A DNA stretch of 64,000 nucleotides. Origin: JAOUGY01 sp963785075. GTDB taxonomy: Bacteria; Actinomycetota; Acidimicrobiia; Spongiisociales; ZC4RG35. Location: assembly GCA_963785075.1 (NCBI GenBank), contig CAWATW010000009.1:217790-281789 (forward strand). The letters run 5' to 3'. The notes below the pieces were generated by a model. The model was not told the DNA's origin and searched no databases. It worked only from the letters and a program-made list of their open reading frames with translations. The position numbers and the translations under genes were made by a program. Below, piece by piece: positions 33,258 through 41,525 of the stretch; within the stretch, counting starts at the first letter, position 1; each line of letters opens with the position of its first letter.

Positions 33258-33972
33258 GCCGGCGACGGGGTCGGCACTGGGTGCCCGAGCGCGGATCTGG
33301 CCCGAGGTGATCTACGTCTACGACGTACCTGTGGCCACCTTCGAGGTTCGCAACACCGGCACGACCGATCTCACCGGCCTGGGCTACGGTCCCACTCCTG
33401 GTCGATACGGCGACTACTACGGCAACTGCTCGCCCGAGTACCTGACGGGCCCGACCGAGCTGTTGGGGAACGGGGACACCACCTTCGACCCTGGCGAGCT
33501 CCAGCTCGTCCACTGCAACGCGACGCAGGGCGACGTCGACAGCTTCATCTCGATCCAGTTCTTTGCGACGACGCCCGTCGAAACGGAAGTGACGGTGGTG
33601 GCAATGGTGGAGTACGGCACCCGGTACCCACCGATCGAGGTCGAGATCTGGCCCTCGGCCACATCGGTGTCAAGTGGTTCGCGAGTGACATGGACGATCG
33701 AGCTCGTGAATCCGACCAGCGCCGTCGACCTCTTCGACATCCACGCCGCAGTGGTGCTCAACGACGGAAGCGGACAGAGCCTCGGATCTGCCACAGTGGG
33801 AGTGGGCGACGACGATGATCGGCTGGAACCCGGCGAACATTGGACCTATACGTACTCGGCCCGGGTCACCAACAGCATGCTCCTCGGTGTGGTGGGTGAG
33901 TTCACCGCCAGCACCTGGAGCTATCAGCCAATCGGATTCCAGGCACAGTCGGTGCCCGTGCTGGTGCCATGA
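32629..33972 (+). CDS. Secreted S-layer-homology (SLH) protein 2
   Basis: A 447-residue protein from ATG 32629. The signal peptide and three SLH repeats are identical in sequence to SLH protein 1 (residues 1-209). The C-terminal 235 residues are different in sequence but similar in kind: paired beta-sandwich domains with DLTGLGYGPTPGRY and GDDDDRLEPGEHWTYTYSARV, the latter a DUF11-like pattern also seen in protein 1 as DGDDRLELDELWTYEASV. It is therefore a surface protein in which the wall anchor has been reused. The two genes lie in the same direction with a 112-base interval. Confidence 0.88.
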   Translation: MRRSRLVLILALILTTGLPAPPASPATPWPGFDDVTPSNIFYNDIVWLKDQAITLGCNPPANTMFCPEDPVTRGEMAAFLTRALNLTDAGTGDWFTDDDTSVFEADLDRAAHAGIVKGCDPPANTMACPDDPITRQQMASFLVRAFDLDKGGGLDWFEDDDTSIHQTDIDRLRAAWITYGCNPPTENRYCPTDPVTRQEMAAFLHRALREPATGSALGARARIWPEVIYVYDVPVATFEVRNTGTTDLTGLGYGPTPGRYGDYYGNCSPEYLTGPTELLGNGDTTFDPGELQLVHCNATQGDVDSFISIQFFATTPVETEVTVVAMVEYGTRYPPIEVEIWPSATSVSSGSRVTWTIELVNPTSAVDLFDIHAAVVLNDGSGQSLGSATVGVGDDDDRLEPGEHWTYTYSARVTNSMLLGVVGEFTASTWSYQPIGFQAQSVPVLVP

Positions 33973-34102
33973 CCGCGTTTCTCTGGGACGGCGCCGGATT
34001 GGGAGATGGGGCCGAACAGACGGACGCGGCACCCACGATCTGCTGGGTCTCGTGGCGACCGTACGGCGGGTTGGCAGGGACCGTCATTGGTACCGTCACG
34101 GC

Positions 34103-34561
34103 GTGACAGATACGCCGCGCAACCCCCACTTCGAATCGGCCGACACGATCGAGGAGGCGGCCGAGCTTCTCACCTTCAAACCGATCCAACCCGCCTACAC
34201 CGCCGGGTTCGGGTTGGACGCGATTCGAGTCTTCGTTCGGGACCACCGAATGCGGGACGTGCCGATGACGCGGCGTACGGTGGAACTCCATTACGGAGGT
34301 TTCGTGGTCAGCCAGTCATGCCCGGGCCCGGAGGAGGCCAGACGTCTGGCGGTCGAGGTTCGCTATGGATCGTCACCTGTGGAGGCGCTCATCCTGGGAA
34401 GGGAGGGCACGATCTACGAACTCGGACCCGAGCCGGACCCGGACGACCCCGACGGTCGCATGCCATCGGTGGTGACATGGCATGGAGACGGTGTCCACCA
34501 TCTCGTCGCCAGTGACACGGAGTCGAAGGGGCTGATCAGATCGCTGTCTGTCTATTCGTGA
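34103..34561 (+). CDS. DUF4367-like protein of unknown function
   Basis: A 152-residue protein from GTG 34103. It is acidic, without signal or membrane segment. The C-terminal MPSVVTWHGDGVHHLVASDT pattern resembles the end of DUF4367 domains, which occur attached to regulators and lipoproteins; the resemblance is moderate and the N-terminal half (TIEEAAELLTFKPIQPAY) is consistent with it. The stop overlaps the 3' end of the relic on the opposite strand. Function unknown. Confidence 0.6.
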   Translation: MTDTPRNPHFESADTIEEAAELLTFKPIQPAYTAGFGLDAIRVFVRDHRMRDVPMTRRTVELHYGGFVVSQSCPGPEEARRLAVEVRYGSSPVEALILGREGTIYELGPEPDPDDPDGRMPSVVTWHGDGVHHLVASDTESKGLIRSLSVYS

Positions 34562-34962
34562 CCCTGCGCTGCGCTCGTGACGTGAAGCCTGGCCGTGCCT
34601 CTCCTTACGAGCCGGTCGGCAAGCTGCTGCAGCCGGATGGATGGTTGCATGCCGAATTCCTGCCACAGCATCCCTTCGAAGCGGGCGTAGACGCTCAGCG
34701 CCTGGGCAGATGCTCCAGCCCGACCGAGGGCCATCATCAGCAGCCCAACCAGGTCGTCTCTCAAGGGGTGCTGCTCCGCGCGAGACGAGATCAGGCACGA
34801 CGTTGCCGTACCATCCGAGTTCGAGACCGATCTCGGAGCGAAGACGGCGACCGCAAGCTTCATTTCCACGAGTCGGACAATCTCGGGGCGAACGGCGACG
34901 AGGGCGTCAGACCTCAATGGATCCCGTGTCCAGTCCCAGCGGCGCGAGAGCGAACCCACCAA
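34552..34962 (-). pseudogene. Relic of a BTAD/SARP-type transcriptional activator
   Basis: Only the bacterial transcriptional activator domain is left: HPLRDDLVGLLMMALGRAG, then ALSVYARFEGMLWQEFGMQPS. This is the TPR-like helix pair of AfsR/SARP regulators. Upstream, the frame contains unrelated text and no DNA-binding winged helix. The 5' side ends at the junction with the truncated PIN gene at about 34917. It is a 3' remnant joined to other relics by recombination. Confidence 0.65.
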
Positions 34963-35195
34963 TCGAGCGATTGGTCGATCGGTATCGCGCTGGCTCGGCC
35001 GCGGTCGGCCAACAGTGAATCAACGGCCTGCGCATGGTGCTTGGTCCGATAGCTCTCCGCCAACACCACCGTGGGGATGAGAACCTCGCGGCCGAGACGG
35101 GAAGCTGCTTCGAGCGCCGCCCGCACCACCGGCGGGATCTGGCTTCGAGTGAGGGCTTCCACGGCGGCGGTATCGAGAACGAGCGCCCTGCTCAC
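34914..35195 (-). pseudogene. Truncated PIN-domain toxin, copy 1
   Basis: The N-terminal half of a PIN nuclease (ALVLDTAAVEALTRSQIP, PTVVLAESYRTKHHAQAVD) is intact with the first Asp and the Glu of the active site. After LLADRG the frame slips relative to copy 2 (LLARERGLTLRDTDRPIARL) and then stops at the junction with the BTAD relic, so the C-terminal Asp residues are lost. The start overlaps the antitoxin stop by 4 bp (ATGA). Almost certainly non-functional. Confidence 0.75.
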
Positions 35196-35488
35196 GACAG
35201 GAGCTCGAGGAACCGGCGTACCTCATCCTCGTCGACGGGGCCCTCCTGTTCGGCCAGCTCGTCGAGCCACAGACGCAACGCAGTCTGCCGCCGCCGTCGA
35301 TCCACGACCAGTCGAATCGCCTCGTTCACCTGGGCCGACAGGTTCTCTTCGGAGTCCTCCAGCGCATCGACGAGATCCTCGTCGATCGTCACCGAGACCT
35401 TGCGTTTGGTCGGAGCCACGGTTGCCATCATACCAAAGTAGGATGACGGTACGACAGAAATGGGTCGATGAACGCGATTCACCTCCCG
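34917..35488 (+). repeat. Toxin-antitoxin segment, duplicate copy 1
   Basis: This stretch is homologous to 37402-37972. Over the 430 bases covering the PIN 5' half and antitoxin, copy 2 differs by six single-base deletions and few substitutions. Copy 1 is the better preserved for the antitoxin, copy 2 for the PIN 3' end. Confidence 0.85.
35192..35428 (-). CDS. CopG/RHH-like antitoxin paired with PIN toxin
   Basis: A 78-residue protein from ATG 35428: MATVAPTKRKVSVTIDEDL is a ribbon-helix-helix DNA-binding beta strand followed by helices (SAQVNEAIRLVVDRRRRQ). The C-terminal LDELAEQEGPVDEDEVRRF would wrap the PIN toxin. The frame is intact, unlike that of the copy at 37.7-37.9 kb. Because the partner toxin is truncated, it may be an orphan that could still neutralise a related toxin elsewhere. 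Coupled to the PIN gene by a 4-bp overlap. Confidence 0.75.
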   Translation of the reverse strand: MATVAPTKRKVSVTIDEDLVDALEDSEENLSAQVNEAIRLVVDRRRRQTALRLWLDELAEQEGPVDEDEVRRFLELLS

Positions 35489-35776
35489 GCGGGCGCAGAG
35501 GTCAGGTCGAGTCCGGCCGGGGCCATGTGAAGCAACGCGGGTTCGATGGCCGCTCGGGGGGTTCGATCAACCGCTTTCGTCACGATCCCTCGTCGTAGTC
35601 GACGTACGGAACTCGAGTCTCACCTTAGCGATTCAACGTCCACGGCATCCTCGCCGAAGACCGCAGCCACGCCCACTGCCAGAGCGGGAACCATCGGCTC
35701 CGGTCGGATGCTCGGAAGCAGCAACCGCCACGGCTCGGTACCGACTCCGAGCCTCGGCATCGCCAGTCGGCCTCCG
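35489..35776. other. Relic DNA between the antitoxin and the immunity-like fragments
   Basis: I find no gene here. The first part (35489-35620) is a diverged version of 37973-38100, in which the minus strand of copy 2 encodes a recognisable frame (MTLLYVDFEEFVTHTVGP). In this copy that frame is broken. Confidence 0.5.
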
Positions 35777-36031
35777 TCAGCACCCAGCGCATCGCCGCGT
35801 TGAGAGTCTCCCACTTCGAGACATCACCTGCCCAGCAGAACGCGGGTGACTAGGTCTCGGCCTCCCGGTGTGCTTCCTTGCTCGACGAAGACCTCGAGAT
35901 CGAGCCGTTGTGCGTGTGGCTGAGGTATTCCAGTCGGGATGCAGTCGCCGCAGTGTGTCCTCGGTGGCAGGTCTGCCCTGCGGTAGCGATGTCAACAGCG
36001 TGCCGGCGAGTGCAACATTCACCTTGGTCAC
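35777..36031 (-). pseudogene. Decayed immunity-like gene, copy 1
   Basis: The gene starts at ATG 36031 inside the stop of the toxin C-terminal fragment (ATGA overlap), reads MTKVNVALAGTLLTSL and then ATEDTLRRLHPDWN, after which the frame is lost. The same core, LTEDSLRRLHPGWKPQ, and the following KEAHREAET occur in the 38.1-38.4 kb copy. A toxin followed immediately by a small acidic gene suggests immunity, but this is inferred from position only. Confidence 0.5.
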
Positions 36032-36351
36032 TGCACTGCCTTCCTGACATCGGGGAACGCCGAGACGAGCGTACCGTCGTCGGCGAACCGATAGAACACG
36101 ACGTGCGTCTCGAGGAGGCCATCGGAGTGCTTCGGGTACCCCTCCCCCATCACGTGATCGAATCGCATCCAGAACCCTCGCTGACCGCTCATCTCATGAT
36201 GCCGGACTGCGGATTCGACCGCCTCACGCATCGTGTCCCAATCGCGAAACCGGCTGGCGTGAGTTCGGTAGCTCTGCGTCCCATCGGGGAGCAACCCGAC
36301 TAGGGTTGGCCCGGTCGGTACAGTTCGGACGCACGTGGCGGCCTGACCCAC
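36028..36351 (-). pseudogene. C-terminal toxin-like domain of a decayed polymorphic toxin
   Basis: An open frame of 107 residues: TVPTGPTLVGLLPDGTQSY, HASRFRDWDTMREAV, FWMRFDHVMGEGYPKHSD, ETHVVFYRFADDGTLVSAFPD. The end is like the beta-hairpin of BECR-fold RNase toxins (a strand, His/Arg, then DGTLVSAFPD), but I cannot place it in a named family. Upstream coding continues in other frames toward 37250, so it is the C-terminus of a larger broken gene. Confidence 0.5.
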
Positions 36352-37250
36352 GACGAAGTGACTCTCGAGGTCGGCGAAGCCTCAGGTCGATCACCAGCGG
36401 ACGCGAACGCGGCCTCGATGTCGTCGAGGCGGTCCACCTCGGGGAGCGAGTCAGACCATTCGGATGCGTTGCCCGACGGTTGGCGCCGACGCAACGCCGC
36501 CCGTGTGCTCCGACACCGGCGAACGAACGGGCGAGGTCGGGGAGGCGGCGCTTTCGACGCCGCCACGGGTTGACGACGAAGTCATCGACAAACCCGTCGT
36601 GAGAGCTGATTGAACAGGGCTCGGGCGACGCTGACCAGCTTGGTGGTCGACACGACAAGCCGTTCCTGAGGTGACAAGACGCTCACATCGGCATCGCCGC
36701 GTCGTACAGAGCTGCGTGGGCATCGAGTGGGACAGGAAGACGGACCGGGCTCACGTTGGAGGCGAGCTCCCACAGAGCTCCCACGGCATCGGCGGCTCCT
36801 CCCCCGATCTCCCCGAGAACGTGACCGACATCGGACATCCACGAGTAGCGATCGGATGCCCGATCGGCGAGACCTTCGAACCGGTCGGCGATCGACGCCG
36901 CTCGAGCATCCAGCTCGGCCTGCAGCTCCACCACCCGGCGCTCCGCCGCCAGCATGATGTCGGCAGAGGCGTCCGGAAGGGGAACGCCGGTTGGCGAGCC
37001 TCGATCGCCTCGATTGTTCGTGCAGACGCTTCGAACCGGTCGGCCACCGACGGCGCTCAGCATCCAGCTCGGCCTGCAGCTCAACCACCCGGCGCTCTGC
37101 CGCCAGCATGATGTCGGCAGAGGCGTCCGGAAGGGGAACGCCGGTTGCGGCCTCGATCGCCTCGTTGTTCTGGAGCCAGTAACGGCGCTGGTCGAGCCCA
37201 CGCTGATAGGCGGCAAGTGCCGCCGACACTTCGGTCTCCGCATGACTCAG
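36352..37250 (-). pseudogene. N-terminal and middle part of a decayed polymorphic toxin (WXG100/LXG-like)
   Basis: Coding-like segments on the minus strand occur in changing frames: an amphipathic helical start (VSAALAAYQRGLDQRRYWLQ), then VPLPDASADIMLAAERRVVEL and a linker-like part (SDVGHVLGEIGGGAADAVGAL) that parallels the middle of the intact toxin at 57.1-58.3 kb (TFGHHATEVLSGVGQGIQAI). Later come SVLSPQERLVVSTTKLV and SDSLPEVDRLDDIEAAFAS. At least three frame changes and an internal 154-bp duplication prevent a single product. The layout is that of a secreted actinobacterial toxin with a helical N-terminus and a variable C-terminal effector. Confidence 0.55.
36875..37147 (+). repeat. 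Imperfect tandem duplication, unit about 154 bp
   Basis: The block beginning CATCCAGCTCGGCCTGCAGC at 36907 recurs at 37061 (offset 154), including GCATGATGTCGGCAGAGGCG and GGAAGGGGAACGCCGGTTG. The flanks (GAACCGGTCGGC) also recur. In protein terms the segment VPLPDASADIMLAAE has been doubled; two units are visible, with substitutions and one-base indels between them. Confidence 0.85.
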
Positions 37251-37912
37251 TCGACAGCGGCGGCGGCAGGAGGCGGCGCTCAGATCGGCACCACCTGCAC
37301 CGCAGGGGCGCCTCCGCCAATCGCTCGAGGTCGTCGGGATCCCGGTGAGACACACCCCTCCGCCGTGCTCGACGGCGGCCGCCACGACGTGGGCGTCGAC
37401 CATGGATGCCGTGTCCATCCCAGCGGATGCGAGGAGCGAACCCACCAATCGAGCGATTGGTCGATCGGTATCGCGCAGGGTCAGGCCGCGCTCGCGCGCC
37501 AACAGTGAATCGACGGCCTGCGCATGGTGCTTGGTCCGATAGCTCTCCGCCAACCCACCGTGGGGATGAGAACCTCGCGGCCGAGACGGGAAGCTGCTTC
37601 GAGCGCCGCCCGCACCACCGGCGGGATCTGTCTTCGAGTGAGGGCTTCCACGGCGGCGGTATCGAGAACGAGCGCCCAGCTCACGACGGAGCTCGAGGAA
37701 CCGGCGTACCTCATCCTCGTCGACGGGGCCCTCCTGTTCGGCCAGCTCGTGAGCCACAGACGCAACGCAGTCTGTCGCCGCCGTCGATCCACCACCAGTC
37801 GGATCGCCTCGTTCACCGGGCCGACAGGTTCTCTTCGGAGTCCTCCAGCCATCGACAGATCCTCGTCGATCGTCACCGAGACCTTGCGTTTGGTCGGAGC
37901 CACGGTTGCCAT
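37250..37912 (-). pseudogene. PIN toxin and antitoxin, degenerate copy 2
   Basis: The antitoxin starts at ATG 37912 (MATVAPTKRKVSVTIDEDL) but loses frame twice (deletions in GCGCATCGACGAG and ACCTGGG relative to copy 1). The PIN part keeps the complete toxin in pieces: DSLLARERGLTLRDTDRP, GMDTASMVDAHVVAAAVEH and DPDDLERLAEAP, including the C-terminal Asp residues missing from copy 1. Six one-base deletions relative to copy 1 inactivate both genes. Confidence 0.75.
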
Positions 37913-37972
37913 CATACCAAAGTAGGATGACGGTACGACAGAAATGGGTCGATGAACACGATTCACCTCCGA
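37402..37972 (+). repeat. Toxin-antitoxin segment, duplicate copy 2
   Basis: Homologue of 34917-35488. The offset is 2490 bases at its left part and 2484 at its right part; the six lost bases are separate single-base deletions (for example AACACC to AACCC and TCGTCGAG to TCGTGAG). Confidence 0.85.
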
Positions 37973-38381
37973 GCGGGCGCCGAGGTCAGGCGACTCGGCG
38001 TGGCCAGGAAGCAACGCGGCGATGGGCGTCGGGCCAACCGTGTGCGTCACGAACTCCTCGAAGTCGACGTACAGCAATGTCATGGATTCACGCTCATGGA
38101 AAGAAGAAAATGCTCGAGCGCACACAGCGCACCGTCGTACCACTCCTCGGCGTAGTCGGGAGCCTCCGTCAGCACCCAGCGCATCGCCGCCTGACGAGTT
38201 CGAGACCCTGCGGGTGATAGGTCTCGGCCTCCCGGTGTGCTTCCGCTCTCACGAAGACCTCGAGATCCCGTTGGTAGCTGTGTGGCTGAGGTTTCCATCC
38301 GGGATGCAGTCGCCGCAGTGAGTCCTCGGTCAGATCTGCCCATGCGGTGAGCGAGAGAGACAATTCACGGTCGTGGGCCAC
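37973..38381 (-). pseudogene. Decayed immunity-like genes, copy 2
   Basis: Two small minus-strand coding pieces. One contains LTEDSLRRLHPGWKPQPHSY and FVRAEAHREAETYHPQG, then, after a frame change, AMRWVLTEAPDYAEEWYDGAL and LEHFLLSMSVNP. Its stop overlaps the ATG of the second piece (MTLLYVDFEEFVTHTVGP), which runs in frame into the antitoxin region. Homologous but more damaged pieces lie at 35.5-36.0 kb. The small size, Trp/Glu content and location next to toxin relics suggest immunity proteins. Confidence 0.45.
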
Positions 38382-38518
38382 GAACCATCGACGACCGGTA
38401 CCGTTCGGGGCGACGGACTCGGAGCCAACGGATCACAACCTCGACCCGCACATCCACTCACAGATCCCGCGCCATCCCGATCGCCCTCGCGCTCCTGGCC
38501 CTGTTTGCGGTCGGATAT

Positions 38519-39418
38519 GTGATCGCCGGGCTCGACGGATGGGGAGAGCCTGCGGCCAACGAGTCGCCGATCGGCGAGCCGTCACGATGGTGCGAACGGG
38601 TAGACGACGGGCTGCTGCGGGAACCGGTCAACACCCTCGGCAACCTCGGATTCGTGGTGGCCGGGGTGGCGATGCTGGCGACGCTCTCCCGGGACGTCGC
38701 ACGCGATCGCCCACGGGTCAACCGATTCATCGGCCCCACCCCGGTGTCGCTGCTCTACGCCTCGGCGGCGATCTTCCTCGGTCCCGGGTCGATGCTGATG
38801 CATGGGACCCACACCCGCTTCGGGGCGTGGATGGACAACGTCAGCATGGTGGCGTACATCCTGGTGCCCTGGCTCTTCAACCTCGCCCGGATGGGCCGTT
38901 GGTCGAACCGCACCCTGTTCGGCACCTATGGGTTGCTGCTGACCGGGTACGCCGCCGGCTACTGGTTCTTCGGGCCCGACCTGGGGATCGGACTCGACCT
39001 GTTCGGAGTCTCGATCGCGATCTGGTCGATCTCGGAAGTGTTGTACCGCTGGTGGTCACCGGTGGTCCGCTGGCTCTCGGGACTGGTCGGGTTCGGAGTT
39101 GGGGCGATCTTCGGAGTCACGCCCTCGGTGATCCTGGCGTCCCCGGGGGAATACTGGTGGGTGGCTCTCTTCTGGCTTCCGGCGATCATCGCCACCCACG
39201 CTCCCGATGGGAGACGCAGCTACCTGCCGTGGTACTGGCTCGGGGTGGCGTCGTTCGTGGGCGCCTATGCCATCTGGCTCACCGGGACCGCCGACCATCC
39301 GGCCTGTGACCCCGACTCTCTGATCCAGGCCCACGCCATCTGGCATCTGATGTCGGCCCTCGCCACCTGGTCGTTCTTCCGATTCCTGCGCACGGAACGG
39401 TCGGTCGGGCGCTCGTAG
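38519..39418 (+). CDS. Ceramidase-family (CREST) membrane protein
   Basis: A protein of about 299 residues with seven or more transmembrane segments. Conserved CREST features: WCERVDDGLLREPVNTLGN near the start, HGTHTRFGAWMD (metal-binding His and Asp region), and CDPDSLIQAHAIWHLMSALA near the end with two further His. These match alkaline-ceramidase-like hydrolases. The frame upstream of GTG 38519 encodes a hydrophobic segment (IPIALALLALFAVGYV) without any standard start codon, so the true N-terminus may lie near 38460 and be hidden by an indel. It probably hydrolyses an amide lipid or a related substrate in the membrane. Confidence 0.8.
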   Translation: MIAGLDGWGEPAANESPIGEPSRWCERVDDGLLREPVNTLGNLGFVVAGVAMLATLSRDVARDRPRVNRFIGPTPVSLLYASAAIFLGPGSMLMHGTHTRFGAWMDNVSMVAYILVPWLFNLARMGRWSNRTLFGTYGLLLTGYAAGYWFFGPDLGIGLDLFGVSIAIWSISEVLYRWWSPVVRWLSGLVGFGVGAIFGVTPSVILASPGEYWWVALFWLPAIIATHAPDGRRSYLPWYWLGVASFVGAYAIWLTGTADHPACDPDSLIQAHAIWHLMSALATWSFFRFLRTERSVGRS

Positions 39419-39644
39419 ACATCACGGTGCGAGGACCGGTCCACCAACGGTCTTCCACCGGTCCTTCGTTTCTTCCAGAGAGGCGACACGGCACTCGGCG
39501 GCGAGAGCGAACAGGCGGATCGCCTGGCGCGAGCTCTTGCCGATATCACCGGTGTCGACAAGTCGGCCCTGGTGGTGACACTTGACGATTCCTTGACAGC
39601 CATCTCCCACAGTGGGTCATACGCCACGAGGAGGGAGAAGCGCA

Positions 39645-40712
39645 ATGTCACAGCGCATCCGAAAGGGAAGCAGGCGACCGGAGGTCATCACCGCAGCGAT
39701 GATGTTGCTGTTCTCAGTTGCTGCGGCGTCGCCCTCGTTCGCAGACGCGGCGATTGGCGCCACCGGCCAGTTGGATGTCTCGGTTGCCCGCGCGCCGGTC
39801 GATCCCGATGGAGACCTGGTCGGGACGCCTACGGACCTGGTCGTCACGTTCGCCGACATCGACCCGACCGTCGCTGGGGTCGGGCTGAAAACCGGTGGCA
39901 CCGTGTCGATCCACCTACCGGCCGAGTTCGTCAACACGGGTGTTCTGCCCGTTGCCGCCACTGGAAGTGCCGCCGATTGTGCGCCACCGTTGGTGAGTGG
40001 CTGCTCAACCGCCGTGTTCTTGCAGGGCTGGCCGCAGAGCGCAGTGCTTCCGTTCCCCGACGTCACCTGGGACGCCGCCACCAATACGGTGACGATGACA
40101 GCGATGGCCGATTGGATCGCAACCGGAGTGACCCAGCCGGGACCCAAGCAGATCCATCTGCAGCTCTTCGGCTTCGACAACCCTCTGCGCCCCGGGAACT
40201 ACCCCATCGGCCTGGAGATCCGACCCGACCCTGCGACCAACGAGAGGTTGAGCGGCGTGGGCATGGCGCACATCACGAACACGACCCGGCCCAACATCAA
40301 CCCCAACAGCCAGGGCCAAGGGGCACCGCCGCCGCCTTTCGCCAACACGCTGTTCCAGAGCATCTCGGCCGGCGACGACTCATTGATCATGGTGTTCTAC
40401 GTGTGGGATCGGAAAACCGATGCCTATGTCGGTGTCGACTTCCCGAGCGGCGCCGACCGCAACCGGCCCATCTTCGACGCCGGGGGGAGGCGCATTGGAA
40501 CGGTGCTGATGCGGCCACCGAACGGGGCCACCGATTGGACCCTCCAGTCCGGGGGTCCGGCAGTTCTGGCGAACGCCTTCATCACCGGGATTCCCACCGG
40601 TCGCCTGGCTGCCGTGCTGGCCACCGATCCGGACGTGACCGGTACGTACGAGGTGGAGTTCCGCCTCAACGGCGGCAACCGGGTGCTTCACACCATCACC
40701 ACGAGCCGATGA
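39645..40712 (+). CDS. Secreted protein, unknown (spondin-like beta-sandwich possible)
   Basis: A 355-residue exported protein from ATG 39645 (GGAGGGAG upstream). The signal ends SVAAASPSFA; the mature part has beta-rich segments (VSIHLPAEFVNTG, NTVTMTAMADWIATG, YEVEFRLNGGNRVLHTI) and low Cys content with one C..C pair. The second gene, 40747, is on the same strand and also encodes a secreted protein, so both may be expressed together. No family is recognised with confidence. Confidence 0.65.
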   Translation: MSQRIRKGSRRPEVITAAMMLLFSVAAASPSFADAAIGATGQLDVSVARAPVDPDGDLVGTPTDLVVTFADIDPTVAGVGLKTGGTVSIHLPAEFVNTGVLPVAATGSAADCAPPLVSGCSTAVFLQGWPQSAVLPFPDVTWDAATNTVTMTAMADWIATGVTQPGPKQIHLQLFGFDNPLRPGNYPIGLEIRPDPATNERLSGVGMAHITNTTRPNINPNSQGQGAPPPPFANTLFQSISAGDDSLIMVFYVWDRKTDAYVGVDFPSGADRNRPIFDAGGRRIGTVLMRPPNGATDWTLQSGGPAVLANAFITGIPTGRLAAVLATDPDVTGTYEVEFRLNGGNRVLHTITTSR

Positions 40713-40746
40713 CGGACGACCGAAGGCAACACAGATAGGAGCCCAT

Positions 40747-41259
40747 ATGAGCGTGAAACGGACCCTGACGGTGCTGATGACACTGATCGCGCTGCTCGTC
40801 GCCGCCACCCCGGCGCTGGCAGTCCCGCCCGAGATCGAGCGGTTCGAGAACACCAACGAGGACAACCCTGACCTATGGGTCGATCTCTGCGGACCCGGCG
40901 GTGACGTGATGGGAGTCTTCCACGAGAGCGCCACTGTGACGACGTTCTTCGACAACGACGGGAACGTGCGCGACATCAAGGTGCAGATCCACTTCCTCGG
41001 GGAGTTGACCCGCCTCGACACCGGCAACAGCCTGTCCGACCCTGGGTACTTCACCGAGTGGATCGACCCCGAAACCGGTGAGATCACTCACAACGGCCTC
41101 GTCTACTCGTGGACGGTGCCGGGGCAAGGCATCGTGTATCAGGCCACCGGGAGAATCATCTTCTCGGCCGACTTCGAGGACGTGCTCTTCGTAGCCGGTC
41201 CGCACGACCCGGTGGAAGGTCTCGACGGGGTCGCCGTGCTCTGCGGCGCACTGGCCTGA
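40747..41259 (+). CDS. Small secreted protein, unknown
   Basis: A 170-residue protein with a clear signal peptide (LTVLMTLIALLVAATPALA) and an acidic beta-rich mature domain (DVMGVFHESATVTTFFDNDG, IVYQATGRIIFSADFEDVLF). Two Cys (LCGPGG and VLCGAL) at the ends of the mature part could form a disulfide. A similar layout is common among secreted actinobacterial proteins of unknown role. A hairpin terminator follows 38 bases downstream. Confidence 0.7.
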   Translation: MSVKRTLTVLMTLIALLVAATPALAVPPEIERFENTNEDNPDLWVDLCGPGGDVMGVFHESATVTTFFDNDGNVRDIKVQIHFLGELTRLDTGNSLSDPGYFTEWIDPETGEITHNGLVYSWTVPGQGIVYQATGRIIFSADFEDVLFVAGPHDPVEGLDGVAVLCGALA

Positions 41260-41296
41260 CCTCCCCCGTCACCACCCTGAGCTGCTGACGACAACG

Positions 41297-41333
41297 CTGG
41301 CGTGCCGACCTTGGATTCCGGTCGGTACGCCGG
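41297..41333 (+). terminator. Hairpin terminator after the secreted-protein pair
   Basis: GGCGTGCCGACC (41299-41310) pairs with GGTCGGTACGCC (41320-41331) with one G-U position, loop TTGGATTCC. The arms extend by two more pairs. No T tract. Confidence 0.5.
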
Positions 41334-41525
41334 CGCGAGGAGAGACATGCGGGATCCAGTCGTTTCGTTGCGAATCTGGAGCTACTACGTCCTGGCCTCG
41401 GGGCGGCGCGGAGCGCCCTGCGAACCGCAGACGATTGAGCCCGACCCGGGAACAGACGGGGCGAGTTGAAGGTATCTGCGACCCCGACTCGCGCGTCGTT
41501 CGGAGGGTTGCCGATTGGAGACGAG

